Counted from the first letter of the stretch, positions 54,829 to 64,000 are shown. The stretch is 64,000 nucleotides of DNA from an uncultured Acidobacteriota bacterium (GCA_937873515.1 CALMYB010000026.1:62001-126000), one strand, 5' to 3'. Translations and numbers: made by a program. Notes: generated from the sequence alone by a model not told the origin.

Positions 54829-56165
54829 CCCAGGTTTTCCCGTATGATGTCTGCGAGGGCGGCAGCCTTCCGTTCAATGTCGTCCTGATCGACGCCCTCG
54901 ATCATAACGCGTGCGAGATTCTCAGTTCCTGAATATCTAAGCAGCAGTCGACCGTTTTCCGCCATCTCTTTTTCAAGTCCGACGGCGGCTTCCGCGATCG
55001 CACGCACTTCTTCGAAAGGCCGCTTTTCTTTGACCGCAACATTCACGAGGACCTGCGGAAATCGCTGAAACCCGGCCACTGCGTCACAGAGAGAGAGTCC
55101 ACGGCGTGCAAGGGAAGAAAGCGTCAACACCGCGGTCGCCATTCCATCTCCGACGAGACTGCGTTCAGGAAAAATTATGTGGCCGGACTGCTCGCCGCCG
55201 ACAACCGAACCGGTACGGATAAGCTCTTCAAGTACGTACTTATCGCCTACCTTCGCGCGGATCAGCTCTATATTCCTCGACCTGAACGCGATCTCAAGGC
55301 CGATGTTGCTCATCACAGTCGCAACGACCTTATTGTTCGCAAGTCTGTCCTTCTCGGCCATCTCGGTCGCAAGGATCCAAAGGGTCCCATCGCCATCGAC
55401 GATATTGCCCTTATGATCGACAAAAAGGACACGATCCGCATCTCCGTCGAATGCAATGCCAATATCAAAGCCGGCCTCGACCACCGCAGCAGCGAGCCCA
55501 TCAAGATGCAGCGAGCCGCAGTCCTTGTTTATGTTCCGCCCGTCCGGAGAATTGTTGATGACGAGAACTTCTGCCCCAAGGCTGCGAAAAAGCTTCGGGG
55601 CAAGATCGTAGGCGGCCCCGTTCGCACAATCCAAAACGATCGAAAAGCCCGCGAGCGAACTTCCTTCAGCAGCAGAGCGAAGGTGTTCCAGGTACTTTTC
55701 ATCAAAGCCTTCGACAAGATCTTCGTTTAGAACGGTCGGGGCCACCGGTTCGATCTCGCCAGCTTCAATATCCTCCTCAATAAGCTTCTCGATCGAGCTG
55801 TCGAGTTTCTTGCCGCTCGGCAAAAAGACCTTGATTCCATTATCTTCAAACGGATTGTGCGACGCGCTGACAACAATGCCCGCATCGTAGCCTTCCGCAC
55901 CGGTCAGAAATGCAACGCCGGGCGTTGTGATTACTCCCGCAGATGATATCTGTCCGCCTTCCGCGGCAACTCCCGCATGGATCGCACCCTCGATCGCTTG
56001 TCCGGATTCGCGTGTATCACGCCCGGAAATGAATCGAGGTTTGCGGCCAAGACTCGCCTCAAACTGTCGCGCCAAAGATCTGCCGATAATGCTCACGGTT
56101 CGCTCATCGAGCGGAAACTCGCCTGCTCGGCCTCTAACGCCGTCTGTTCCAAAATGCTTTCCCAT
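54825..56165 (-). CDS. glmM: Phosphoglucosamine mutase
   Basis: Converts glucosamine-6-phosphate to glucosamine-1-phosphate, an essential step for UDP-GlcNAc and the cell wall. The 446-residue reading from ATG 56165 starts GKHFGTDGVRGRAG, as family members do. The active-site Ser is in VVSASHNPFEDNG, the metal-binding loop is IAFDGDADRVLFVD, sugar-binding GGEQSGHII follows and the phosphate-binding RYSGTENLARVMIEG closes the protein. An upstream in-frame extension of 142 residues overlaps the divergent gene and has no conserved sequence. No ribosome site is obvious. Confidence 0.96.
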   Translation of the reverse strand: MGKHFGTDGVRGRAGEFPLDERTVSIIGRSLARQFEASLGRKPRFISGRDTRESGQAIEGAIHAGVAAEGGQISSAGVITTPGVAFLTGAEGYDAGIVVSASHNPFEDNGIKVFLPSGKKLDSSIEKLIEEDIEAGEIEPVAPTVLNEDLVEGFDEKYLEHLRSAAEGSSLAGFSIVLDCANGAAYDLAPKLFRSLGAEVLVINNSPDGRNINKDCGSLHLDGLAAAVVEAGFDIGIAFDGDADRVLFVDHKGNIVDGDGTLWILATEMAEKDRLANNKVVATVMSNIGLEIAFRSRNIELIRAKVGDKYVLEELIRTGSVVGGEQSGHIIFPERSLVGDGMATAVLTLSSLARRGLSLCDAVAGFQRFPQVLVNVAVKEKRPFEEVRAIAEAAVGLEKEMAENGRLLLRYSGTENLARVMIEGVDQDDIERKAAALADIIRENLG

Positions 56166-56394
56166 AGATTTCGGCAGATATCCCGATCTTGAGAGTCTGC
56201 TCGCTAGAACTCGCGAAAATAAGAGATTAGCAAATTCGGCCGCCAAATTGCTCGGCCAAACACATAAGAGATTTTTGTATATGCAATAAAACTTTCGAAA
56301 ATGATTGACAACGGCGGAGCGCTTAAGCGAATCTAAGAATGGCCGTCGTCGAAAGCCATTGCGACAGACAGTTAGATTTTCACAAGGATTTAGG

Positions 56395-57699
56395 GTGCCG
56401 CTCCTCGAACAAGAAATGAAAAAAGAATTAGCATTTTCCTCGATAATCGTTCTATCGCTTAGCGCTTTGGGCCTTGCCCAATCGAATAATGGGGAGAGCA
56501 ATTCTAGATCGTCGAAGGTGGTTGTAACGTCAACGCTGAGGCCCGCACCGACACCCATTCCGCGTGTTGCGGTAACGCCGACTCCGATCATTGTAGGGAG
56601 TGCTCCGTCGACCGGCCCTTCGACCGATCCTTCGGCAAATTCTTACTCGCCCGCCGCTTCGAACGTGAATTTCGATGGCCTCAGCTTTTCGCAGATCAAG
56701 TCGCGTCTTGCAGAAGCCAAACGTGAGATGCAGTCGCGACCGGTCACGATCGGCAGTTCAGAGGCAGTTGGAAATGACCCGATCTACTTTGTAAAGATCG
56801 CGTATTTGGACGAACGCACTCGTCAGATCGAGTTTGTATCGCTTTCCAAAGATGCGTTCCTCGCAAAGAACACAACGAGTTCGGCGGTCTCGACCGATGG
56901 TTCGACGCTCTTTTTTCGAAACGTCCGGGCAAACGGCGTGAATACTCCGATCATACTGACCGATCAATCGGGACGCTCAAAGCTGCCCCTTATGATCCAA
57001 TATCCGGTCGTTAGGAACGGGCGCTTTATTGAAACCGCATATTATGTTTCAACGCACCCGGGCATTATTACTCCGGACGTGATCAGTGCCGGAAGGTATT
57101 ACGTTCGTAACACGATCGAGGTCGCGCGCGAAAAACTAAGGCATGCGGGCTATGTCATTCAGCCGAAGGTGGCCGACATCGCCGAACGCCTTGCGACTGT
57201 CGAACACGTCGATCATTGGCGTTTTCGCACCGAACTTCATCCGAATATCTTCAATGATATATTTACCCTCTACGCTTTGAATGAGGGACAGACGTATCGA
57301 TATTCGGTCAGCTCTGCAGGCGCGGGCGGGATGGTGCAGATGATCCCTTCGACGTATCGTATGGTCCGAGCCCGTTTTCCGCAGGCGAATCTGATGCCCG
57401 ATTTCGTCAGCGGTATGCAGGATCACGTCAATGCGACGAAGGCAATGCTTCTTTACATGCAGATGACGTGGAACGATCTTGCGAGTAACGATACGATCTC
57501 GCAGGCAATGGCCGACGGCATCGCACGGCAAGAAGACCTAATGGCCGCCGGGTACAATTCCAATCCGGCGAGGCTCGCAGGTTACATTCGTCGCGGAGGT
57601 GCGGATTGGACGAACCTGATTCCGCGCGAAACACAGATCTATTTGCAGATATTCGCTTCGCTTGAACGGGCCGTTCCGCTTGCCGCTCGAACGCACTAG
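56395..57699 (+). CDS. Secreted lytic murein transglycosylase (SLT family)
   Basis: A 434-residue exported protein. GTG 56395 is chosen because AGGA lies 6 nt upstream; an ATG 21 nt downstream is possible. The signal is LAFSSIIVLSLSALGLA. A Ser/Pro/Thr-rich tether and an N-terminal beta domain (VGNDPIYFVKIAYLDERTRQIEF) precede the transglycosylase domain. Catalytic Glu297 in NEGQTYRYSVSSAGAGGMVQMIPSTY has the canonical spacing to the SAGAGG and MVQMIPST motifs, and AAGYNSNPARLAGYI and RETQIYLQIF complete the fold. It cleaves peptidoglycan strands during growth or remodelling. The stop overlaps that of the convergent CYTH gene by 3 nt. Confidence 0.85.
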   Translation: MPLLEQEMKKELAFSSIIVLSLSALGLAQSNNGESNSRSSKVVVTSTLRPAPTPIPRVAVTPTPIIVGSAPSTGPSTDPSANSYSPAASNVNFDGLSFSQIKSRLAEAKREMQSRPVTIGSSEAVGNDPIYFVKIAYLDERTRQIEFVSLSKDAFLAKNTTSSAVSTDGSTLFFRNVRANGVNTPIILTDQSGRSKLPLMIQYPVVRNGRFIETAYYVSTHPGIITPDVISAGRYYVRNTIEVAREKLRHAGYVIQPKVADIAERLATVEHVDHWRFRTELHPNIFNDIFTLYALNEGQTYRYSVSSAGAGGMVQMIPSTYRMVRARFPQANLMPDFVSGMQDHVNATKAMLLYMQMTWNDLASNDTISQAMADGIARQEDLMAAGYNSNPARLAGYIRRGGADWTNLIPRETQIYLQIFASLERAVPLAARTH

Positions 57700-58229
57700 C
57701 GGTCGATCAATTCTCGGATCTCGTCCTGCACGTCTGCGAACGTCTTCTCGACCAAATTCGTCCCTAAAAAGAACGGATTTCCCGTAACCTCGAGCTTTGC
57801 AAAAGGCGGCGCTTCGAATGTATCAAAATCCTCAGAGGATCCGAATTCAAAACTCGCGGTTCCCAATCCCTGAAGCTTACCTAGATAAATGTCGAAAAGG
57901 ATCTTCGAACGCTCAAACTCCTGAAAGTAGCGATTTTTCCTGATCTCCTGGCCTTCAAGCCCGGCAAACGCCTCATATTCGGCCTCATTCAGATGAAGCT
58001 CGGAGAATTTTACGGCCGGGTGCCCACTGTCTTCGGAAAGGAAAACCTGCTGCAGTGTCCGCGTCCACGCCTTCGAATATGGGTCGCGAACGCTCCGTAT
58101 CCGCAAACGTGTATTCGGAATATAGCCGTCAAACAGCTGCAGGTGCGAACTAGCCGGCGTGAGCGGTTCGGGCAGGCCTTCGATCAAATAAAGTCGCGAA
58201 AGATGTGTCTCGGCTGTTTTGGCTGACAT
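57696..58229 (-). CDS. CYTH-domain protein with altered N-terminal signature
   Basis: A 177-residue protein with most CYTH (CyaB/thiamine-triphosphatase) strands: TRLRIRSV, EGQEIRKNRYFQEF, ILFDIYLGKLQGLGTASFEFG and PPFAKLEVTGNPFF. The family hallmark ExExK at the N-terminus, which holds the metal and phosphate, is not recognisable (SAKTAETHLSRLYLIEGL). The tunnel fold is probably kept but catalysis may differ, for example in triphosphate binding only. It is divergent from a lipoprotein gene. Confidence 0.78.
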   Translation of the reverse strand: MSAKTAETHLSRLYLIEGLPEPLTPASSHLQLFDGYIPNTRLRIRSVRDPYSKAWTRTLQQVFLSEDSGHPAVKFSELHLNEAEYEAFAGLEGQEIRKNRYFQEFERSKILFDIYLGKLQGLGTASFEFGSSEDFDTFEAPPFAKLEVTGNPFFLGTNLVEKTFADVQDEIRELIDR

Positions 58230-58282
58230 ATCAGATTATTTATACTTCTAATATTCCAATGTGATTTGGACGGATTCATTAT

Positions 58283-58843
58283 ATGAGAAAATTCTATTTC
58301 GGTTCAGTAATTATTGCTCTTTCAAGCTTATTTTTTGCGGCGTGCGGAGGTCCGGCCGCGAACACGAATACAAACTCGAATTCGAACTCGGGCGGACAAA
58401 ATACATCTTCGCCGAATTCGAACCAGCAAACGCAGGTTGCTCCGGCGAATGTGCCTGCCGGCACGACCGTTAAGCCCGTCGAAGAAACTATCAACAACGC
58501 ACCTACGCTGGCTCCGGTCGTACATGCTTACTACGACGCGCTAAAGAGCAAGAACACGGCCGCTCTTAGGGAGGTCCTTTCGGCCGAATTCTTCGCCCGC
58601 TCGGAAAAGCAGATGAAGGAGGATGGAGCTAAAGACCTTGCGACCTATATGGCCGAATTTGACACGATCCCGGACAAGCCCGTCGAGGTTCGCAACGAGA
58701 AGATCGAAGGCAACAAGGCCGTCGCTGAGATAAAAGGGGGCGACTACTTAGGCTGGACTCCGTTCACCTTCGTGAACGAAGGCGGCAAGTGGAAATTCAC
58801 AGGCGGCAGCACCGACTTGAACGCGGTGAAAGACGGCAAATAG
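58283..58843 (+). CDS. Lipoprotein with SnoaL/DUF4878-like domain
   Basis: A 186-residue lipoprotein: signal peptide (KFYFGSVIIALSSLFFAAC) with lipobox FAAC, Cys about residue 21, and an Asn/Ser/Thr-rich tether (residues 25-55). The C-terminal domain begins APVVHAYYDALKSKNTAALREVLSAEFF and continues KAVAEIKGGDYLGWTPFTFVNEGGKWKFTGG, the alpha+beta cone pattern of SnoaL/DUF4878-type ligand-binding proteins. The ligand is unknown. GGACGGA is a weak ribosome site. Followed by a strong terminator. Confidence 0.75.
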   Translation: MRKFYFGSVIIALSSLFFAACGGPAANTNTNSNSNSGGQNTSSPNSNQQTQVAPANVPAGTTVKPVEETINNAPTLAPVVHAYYDALKSKNTAALREVLSAEFFARSEKQMKEDGAKDLATYMAEFDTIPDKPVEVRNEKIEGNKAVAEIKGGDYLGWTPFTFVNEGGKWKFTGGSTDLNAVKDGK

Positions 58844-58863
58844 TACCTCACGATCGCGGATAT

Positions 58864-58886
58864 GGCCCGCTTTTTTGCGGGCCTTT
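58864..58886. terminator. Bidirectional intrinsic terminator between the lipoprotein and tolC genes
   Basis: GGCCCGC and GCGGGCC form a perfect 7-bp stem around six T, with a T run after it. It lies between the plus-strand lipoprotein and the minus-strand efflux operon end. Confidence 0.85.
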
Positions 58887-58896
58887 CTGTTGGATC

Positions 58897-60570
58897 CTAT
58901 TTTTCTAACTTTACGTTGTGAACTTCGAGGATTGTGCCCATTGCCCGGTTGAATCCGGCGATCGCTTTATTTAGATCAGTTCGGGCGGCGAGTTCGCGGC
59001 CGCGGGCCACCACAAGATCCTGAAGCCTTTGCGAAACAAGATAGAAGGTGCTCGTTCCGCCGCGGAACAGACGGTCTTCGCTGTTGTAAAGTTCTTCGGC
59101 CGCCTCTCGTGCCGCGGTCGCGGCATTTAGTCGGGCTTCTGTCGAACGCAGCGATTGAAGCGCATTTCGCACTTCAGCTTCAACAGACTGCTCACGTGCG
59201 GCCCTTTGTTTTTCGAGGCTGTCGGCTGCAACAAGCGCCTTGCCGTAATTTGCCTTCGCGGCTCGGTTTCCAATTGGAAAAGAAAACACAAGGCTCGCAC
59301 GATAAGTTGGATACTCTTGACCGAACAGATTTCTTAGCGAAGTAAAATACCCGCCAACAAGATTGGGAGGCACGCGGCTCAAGCCCGTGATCGGGTTGAT
59401 CGCGGCCGGCGTTTCGGTTCCGCCCAGGCCTTGCGAAGTATAGGTTCCCACAAGGTCGATCTGCAGCTTCTTCTGATTCTTATAAAATCGCTGATCGATC
59501 AGATTTTGATCCTGCCTAAGCTGAAATTCTGCGATCTCAGGGCGTTTTCTGAACGCCTCGATCTTTGCTACTTCGAGGCCTATCTGAGGAACAGGAACGG
59601 CCGCAGGTGTAACCGGTGTGATCGGACGATCCCATTCAGGAGCAGAGCGTTCAGCGAGAATGAGCGTCTTGAGAGTGTTCTCGGCACGGGTCGCCGCTTC
59701 CTGCGCATCATAAACATTCTGCTCGAACGTCGCGATCTGCGCTCTCGCCGCAACGATCTCGATCGGTGCGAGTACTCCCTTCTCGACCATTCTGCTGTTG
59801 CTCTCAAGCTGCGCTCGGGCCTGCTTTAGCGTGTCGGTCTGCACCTCGATCGAACGCAGGGCGTAAACAAGATCCCAATACGCCTGCTCCACAGTATTGA
59901 CGACGTTCATCGCCTCGGTCTGCAGCTGCGTCTCGCTGATCTCGATATTCTTCTTCGCGATCAGAATATTGCGTCGTGCCGGGTCAATCGAACGGTTTCG
60001 CCGCAGCGGCTGGGTGTAGCTGAAGCTCAGGCTCGAAGGAAATTGCGGATTCAGGAACGAGTTCGTGTTGCTCGAGGTGTTCCTGGAAGAGTTGAAGATC
60101 GCCGAGTAAGATGCTCCGCCGAAAGGCACAAGGCCATCGATGCTGATGTTGTTCGAAGCCCGCGTCGTTGTAACTGAACCATTGACCGCGCCGCCGATCG
60201 CCGAGGCGGTCGGAACCGAAACGCTTTCATAAAAATTCGTGCTTGCGAGCAGCGGATCGTAGGCGCCCTTTACCCCAAGGAGGTCCAGGTTCGAAGTCTT
60301 CGTTCCTGCGCGCGAAACCCCGATATCGTTATTGTTCTTCAAGGCCATCTCAATGGCCTCATCGAGGGTCAGGCTCAGCTCGGTTCCTGCGGCAACGCCG
60401 ATGCGTGTTGCATCAGGCAGCGGGCGTAGCGGTACAGAAAACGTTGGCTGAACAGGAGGTTTATCAGCCGGCGTTGGGGTCGGGGTCTGCGCGACGGCAC
60501 CCGAGGCAGCCGAAAACACCACAAAGGCCGCGCCAAGCGGCATGAAAGATCTTAAGAGAAGCTTCATCAC
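58897..60570 (-). CDS. TolC-family outer-membrane efflux protein
   Basis: A 557-residue outer-membrane channel with a signal peptide (SFMPLGAAFVVFSAASGAVAQ) and a Thr/Pro tether (TPTPTPADKPPVQP). The two internally repeated TolC units are seen as ELSLTLDEAIEMALKNNNDIGVSRAG and FRKRPEIAEFQLRQDQNLIDQRFYKNQKKLQIDLVG, with RNILIAKKNIEISETQLQTEAMNVVNTVEQAYWDLVY as the helical barrel. It forms the exit duct of the RND pump encoded directly upstream; the genes overlap by 4 nt. Substrates are unknown. Confidence 0.93.
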   Translation of the reverse strand: MMKLLLRSFMPLGAAFVVFSAASGAVAQTPTPTPADKPPVQPTFSVPLRPLPDATRIGVAAGTELSLTLDEAIEMALKNNNDIGVSRAGTKTSNLDLLGVKGAYDPLLASTNFYESVSVPTASAIGGAVNGSVTTTRASNNISIDGLVPFGGASYSAIFNSSRNTSSNTNSFLNPQFPSSLSFSYTQPLRRNRSIDPARRNILIAKKNIEISETQLQTEAMNVVNTVEQAYWDLVYALRSIEVQTDTLKQARAQLESNSRMVEKGVLAPIEIVAARAQIATFEQNVYDAQEAATRAENTLKTLILAERSAPEWDRPITPVTPAAVPVPQIGLEVAKIEAFRKRPEIAEFQLRQDQNLIDQRFYKNQKKLQIDLVGTYTSQGLGGTETPAAINPITGLSRVPPNLVGGYFTSLRNLFGQEYPTYRASLVFSFPIGNRAAKANYGKALVAADSLEKQRAAREQSVEAEVRNALQSLRSTEARLNAATAAREAAEELYNSEDRLFRGGTSTFYLVSQRLQDLVVARGRELAARTDLNKAIAGFNRAMGTILEVHNVKLEK

Positions 60571-63500
60571 AAGCGCTCGATCGACTCCTCCGAATTTTCA
60601 TCTTTGTTCCGGCGAAGCTTCTCCAGCAACTTATGGAACGGACTCGCGATCTTTCGCCAAAGCGTGGTTTCCGCTGCATCGTCAAACAGCGAATAGAAAA
60701 CGGGCACGGTCAACAGCGTCAGAAGCAGACACATCGATTGCCCGCCGACGACGAGGATGCCGATCGAACGGTTCGTTGCAGCACCTGCACCACTGCCGAC
60801 GATCAGCGGGACCATCCCCGCGACAAGTGCGATCGTAGTCATCAGGATCGGCCGCAGACGGTCACGATTCGCTTGAATGATCGCGTCATAACGTCCCATA
60901 CCCTTCGCACGCAGCGAATTGGTGTGGTCGATCTGCAAGATGGCGTTCTTCTTGACCACGCCGAATAAAAGCAATATGCCCAATGCCGAGAATATGTTCA
61001 GCGTCTGCCCCGCAAGGGCGGTCGAGAGCAAGGCGAACGGTACAGAAAGCGGCAGCGTCAACAGGATCGTGACCGGATGAATGAATGATTCGAACTGCGC
61101 CGCGAGCACAAGGTACATGAACACGAACGAGAGAAGGAATGCGAGCATGAACGAACTGTACGCGCGTTCAAGTTCCTTCGACTGGCCGGTGACGCCGCTC
61201 GAATATTCCGGCGGCATATTCAATGACGATACGAGTTCCTTAAGGCGAGCCAGCGCGTCCGATTCCGAAGCATTCGGCGGCAGACCCGACGAGATCGTAA
61301 CGACGCGTTGACGGTTCAGACGCTGGATCGTCGAAGGACTGAGCGATTCCTGTGCGGTAACGACGCGATCAAGCGGAACAGGCTCGCCCTTGGATGAACT
61401 GACGGTGAACAGCCGCAGATTATCCCGCGTCCGACGAAAACGCTCATCCGCCTGTACCATCACATCGTATTGCTTCGTGCCTTCGCTAAAGGTCGAAACA
61501 CGCTGGCCGGCGGCGGCAATATTCAACGCACGAGCGATATTGCCCGCATCGACACCAAGATCTGCCGCACGCGTACGGTCGATCACGAACCGCACCTCAG
61601 GAGTGCCGACATCGACCGAATTATCCGGGTCGCGGAAGATCGGATCTTGCTGCATCTTCTCGACGAGTTGATCGGCGTAAGAATTCAGCTGTTCCATATC
61701 CGGCCCGGAAATGAAATAGCCGATGCCCGAGCCGCCGCGTCCCAAACCAATTCCCTGCGCGATCGATGAGGCTGCGGAGACGTTGATGCGCCAATCCTTA
61801 TTCGAATATGGTTTGACCATCCCTCGTACCATTCCCATGATCTCGGCCTGACTCTGCGAGCGTTGCTTCACCGGGACAAGGTTAACGCTGACGGTCCCCG
61901 AATTACCACTTCCGCCGCCGCCATAGCCGCCGACGTTGACGGTCGAATTAAGAAGGCCCGGAACTTTCTCTTTAATGTCGCGAGAGATCCGGTCAACGAT
62001 CGACTGTGTTGCTGCAAGGGATGTTCCTTGCGGGCCTCGGACATTTACCTGGAAGCTCGATTCGTCTTCATCGGGGAGGAACGCCATTCCCACATACTTG
62101 TACAGCGGATAAATAGAAGCGACAGTAAGGATACAGATCAGGACAACCGCCCAACGGAACCGCATTGCGAGCTTTAGCAGTGTTGTGTACCCCGCATCGA
62201 TCTTCGCGTAGAACCAACCGCTCTTTGAGTCCGTTTCGTGTTCGATCGCGTAAGCGACCGTCGGATCATCACGAATCTCAGCCGGCAGAGGCTCTGAAGG
62301 TGCCTTTTTCGGCTTTATCCAGCGGGCGGCGAGCATCGGCGTCAGCGTGAAAGAAACGATCAGACTGACCGCGATCGCTGCAGCAGAGGTGAGGCCGAAG
62401 GACGACATAAACCGTCCGACGATCCCGGTCATAAACCCTACCGGAATGAATACGGCTAGCAGCGACAACGTAGTAGCAAGAACCGCAAGCCCGATCTCGC
62501 GCGTACCTTCGACCGCAGCCTTAAAAGGGTCCATCCCCTTCTCTTCCACAAAGCGGTAGATATTCTCCAGAACGACGATCGCGTCGTCGATCACGATGCC
62601 GACCATCAAGGTCAATGCAAGCATCGTCATCTGATTGAGCGAATATCCCATAGCGGCGATCAGAGCAAAGGCCGCAATGATCGATGTCGGGATAGCGAGG
62701 GCAGCGATGAGCGTTGACCGAAAATTCCAGAGAAAGAAAAAGACAACGACCGCCGCGAAAATTGCCCCGATCACGAGGTGCTCTTCGATCGCGTGGAGCG
62801 AGTTCTCGATGAATTCAGACTGATCTCGAATAACGGCGACCTTAAAGTCCTTAGGCAAGGTCGGCACGATGTTGGCCATTCGCTCCTTGACGGCATTGAT
62901 CAGAGCGACCGTGTTCGCACCGGATTGCTTTCGAATGGCGAGCGCAACGGTTGGATTATTGTCGAGCGAGTAAGTGCTCGACGGATCCTCACCTGTCTCC
63001 AGAACGCGGCCGATCTGGCGGAACTTGATCGGAAAACCGTTCTTCGTCGCAACGACGATGTCGTTGAATTCTTCGACGTTCGTAAGCTTGCTTATAGTGC
63101 GAAGACCCACCGTCTTTGCCCCTTCAACAAGCGTGCCGCCGGGCATTTCCTGGTTCTGCGCGGAAACTGCCGTTGCCACCTGATTTACCGAAAGTCCGTA
63201 TGCCCGGAGTTTGTCGGGATCGACGTAAAGTTTGATCTGCTTCGGCCGGCCCCCGAACACGACGACCTCGCCGACGCCATCAGCCGATTCGATCTTTTCT
63301 TGTATAAGGACCTCGACCATGTCGCTCAGTTCACTGATATCGCGAGGCGAACTGACCGCATACATCAATACCGGCGATGAATCGGGATCACTCTTTCGGG
63401 CAACCGGCGGATCGGCCTCTTCGGGAAGACGCCAAGTGATCGTACTGAGCTTCTGCTGAACTTCCTGGAAAGCCTGGTCGGGATCCTTTTCGAGGTTAAA

Positions 63501-63785
63501 GCTTAGCGTGATCCGCGAACTGCCTCGTGAGGACGAGGAACGCATTTCGTCCACGCCCGGGACTGTATTTAGGACACCTTCGATCGGATCCGTAACTTCG
63601 GACTCCATCTCGGCCGGGGCCGCACCGCTATTGCTGGTCGAAACAGAAATGGTAGGCACGTCGATCTTTGGAAAACGATCGACGCCGAGCGTAAAGAAGC
63701 TGAATGCCCCGACGACCGTCAGGAACATCACGATCACGGTCGCGAAGACCGGTCGATGAACACAAATTTCGGCGAGCCACTGCAT
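60567..63785 (-). CDS. RND efflux pump inner-membrane permease (AcrB/HAE1-like)
   Basis: A 1072-residue, 12-helix proton-driven transporter. Family marks include PVFATVIVMFLTVVGAFSF, DPIEGVLNTVPGVDEMRS, proton-relay Asp pair in MVGIVIDDAIVVLENIYRF (TM4), and repeated periplasmic porter segments. Drug-pocket or metal specificity cannot be told; the HAE1-type pair DD and the lack of the heavy-metal DFG-type motif favour organic substrates. GGGGAG lies 8 nt before the ATG. It forms one operon with the adaptor (63802-64000) and the TolC protein. Confidence 0.95.
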   Translation of the reverse strand: MQWLAEICVHRPVFATVIVMFLTVVGAFSFFTLGVDRFPKIDVPTISVSTSNSGAAPAEMESEVTDPIEGVLNTVPGVDEMRSSSSRGSSRITLSFNLEKDPDQAFQEVQQKLSTITWRLPEEADPPVARKSDPDSSPVLMYAVSSPRDISELSDMVEVLIQEKIESADGVGEVVVFGGRPKQIKLYVDPDKLRAYGLSVNQVATAVSAQNQEMPGGTLVEGAKTVGLRTISKLTNVEEFNDIVVATKNGFPIKFRQIGRVLETGEDPSSTYSLDNNPTVALAIRKQSGANTVALINAVKERMANIVPTLPKDFKVAVIRDQSEFIENSLHAIEEHLVIGAIFAAVVVFFFLWNFRSTLIAALAIPTSIIAAFALIAAMGYSLNQMTMLALTLMVGIVIDDAIVVLENIYRFVEEKGMDPFKAAVEGTREIGLAVLATTLSLLAVFIPVGFMTGIVGRFMSSFGLTSAAAIAVSLIVSFTLTPMLAARWIKPKKAPSEPLPAEIRDDPTVAYAIEHETDSKSGWFYAKIDAGYTTLLKLAMRFRWAVVLICILTVASIYPLYKYVGMAFLPDEDESSFQVNVRGPQGTSLAATQSIVDRISRDIKEKVPGLLNSTVNVGGYGGGGSGNSGTVSVNLVPVKQRSQSQAEIMGMVRGMVKPYSNKDWRINVSAASSIAQGIGLGRGGSGIGYFISGPDMEQLNSYADQLVEKMQQDPIFRDPDNSVDVGTPEVRFVIDRTRAADLGVDAGNIARALNIAAAGQRVSTFSEGTKQYDVMVQADERFRRTRDNLRLFTVSSSKGEPVPLDRVVTAQESLSPSTIQRLNRQRVVTISSGLPPNASESDALARLKELVSSLNMPPEYSSGVTGQSKELERAYSSFMLAFLLSFVFMYLVLAAQFESFIHPVTILLTLPLSVPFALLSTALAGQTLNIFSALGILLLFGVVKKNAILQIDHTNSLRAKGMGRYDAIIQANRDRLRPILMTTIALVAGMVPLIVGSGAGAATNRSIGILVVGGQSMCLLLTLLTVPVFYSLFDDAAETTLWRKIASPFHKLLEKLRRNKDENSEESIERL

Positions 63786-63801
63786 AAACTACTCCCCGCC
63801 T

Positions 63802-64000
63802 TTACGACGATACTTTTGCGCCCTCGTAAAGCTGGCCGACGTTGCTCGTCGCAACAGGTTGGTCCGCATCGACGCCGGAAATGATCTGCTGCCAATCGCC
63901 TTCTTCGCGGCCGACCTGCACGACCTTGAGCTTTGCAACCCCTTCCGCTATCACGAAGACACGGAACGACTGGGTCGAAACATCGTGGAAGATCGCCGTC
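63802..64000 (-). CDS. RND efflux periplasmic adaptor (HlyD/MFP family), C-terminal end only
   Basis: The open frame enters from the right edge and ends at TAA 63802-63804, 16 nt before the RND permease start. The visible 65 residues (SFRVFVIAEGVAKLKVVQVGREEGDW, then QIISGVDADQPVATSNVGQLYEGAKVSS) are the membrane-proximal beta domain and tail of MFP adaptors such as AcrA. It links the permease to TolC. The N-terminal part is outside the window. Confidence 0.85.
   Translation of the reverse strand, partial: TAIFHDVSTQSFRVFVIAEGVAKLKVVQVGREEGDWQQIISGVDADQPVATSNVGQLYEGAKVSS

Overview
The window is a dense chromosomal segment with almost no gene-free DNA; no stretch longer than about 300 bases lacks a gene or an identified control element. 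Gene content points to an aerobic, Gram-negative member of the Acidobacteriota, probably class Blastocatellia / Pyrinomonadaceae-like. The evidence is two VWFA proteins of the acidobacterial type, an alternative complex III (ActABCDEF) fused in one operon to an A2-type caa3 oxidase, LolA/LolD-like lipoprotein genes, TolC/RND efflux, long Sua5, and moderately high GC with strong third-position bias. The assignment is inferred from gene families, not from a marker-gene search. No tRNA, rRNA, CRISPR array, phage or intact insertion sequence was seen.

Layout. 1-2738: truncated BtuF-like cobalamin-binding lipoprotein behind a cobalamin riboswitch, mtgA, and divergent glgC. 2952-7349: secreted nuclease, VWFA protein, serine hydrolase and a small conserved protein. 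7469-14209: Gfo/Idh/MocA oxidoreductase, ArnT-like glycosyltransferase, Sua5, uvrC, a lipoprotein and tdk. 14280-19130: leftward glycolytic block (CNNM/CorC protein, eno, HEAT-like protein, and an iPGM homologue that has lost most of its catalytic residues). 19345-24014: NifU-like protein, thioredoxin-like lipoprotein, GH15 glucosidase, pyk. 24019-24575: ParE/Phd toxin-antitoxin with a palindromic operator. 24617-28432: radical SAM protein and a Lol-like operon with a 53-residue membrane protein. 28629-42300: leftward respiratory supercluster, quinol:electron acceptor oxidoreductase (ActA-F), one single-TM protein, SCO copper chaperone and caa3 oxidase subunits II, I, III, IV. 42578-48124: housekeeping and hypothetical genes (M48 protease, RlmD/TrmA-type methyltransferase, VOC, DUF1801, methyltransferase, two hypotheticals). 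48223-53220: methylmalonyl-CoA mutase large subunit, a PilT with an extra N-terminal domain, second VWFA protein. 53263-58843: secreted small protein, aroB, glmM, lytic transglycosylase, CYTH protein, lipoprotein. 58897-64000: TolC / RND permease / adaptor (truncated by the window end).

How the parts fit. GlgC, GH15, enolase and pyruvate kinase serve glycogen/glucose metabolism. MtgA, GlmM and the lytic transglycosylase serve the cell wall. The Act-caa3 operon is a complete quinol-to-oxygen electron path. The cobalamin riboswitch and the B12-dependent mutase show a B12 requirement. Several genes without a Shine-Dalgarno (glgC, uvrC, the TlpA-like gene, pyk, the antitoxin) have a -10-like hexamer 6-7 nt before the start codon, suggesting leaderless transcripts.
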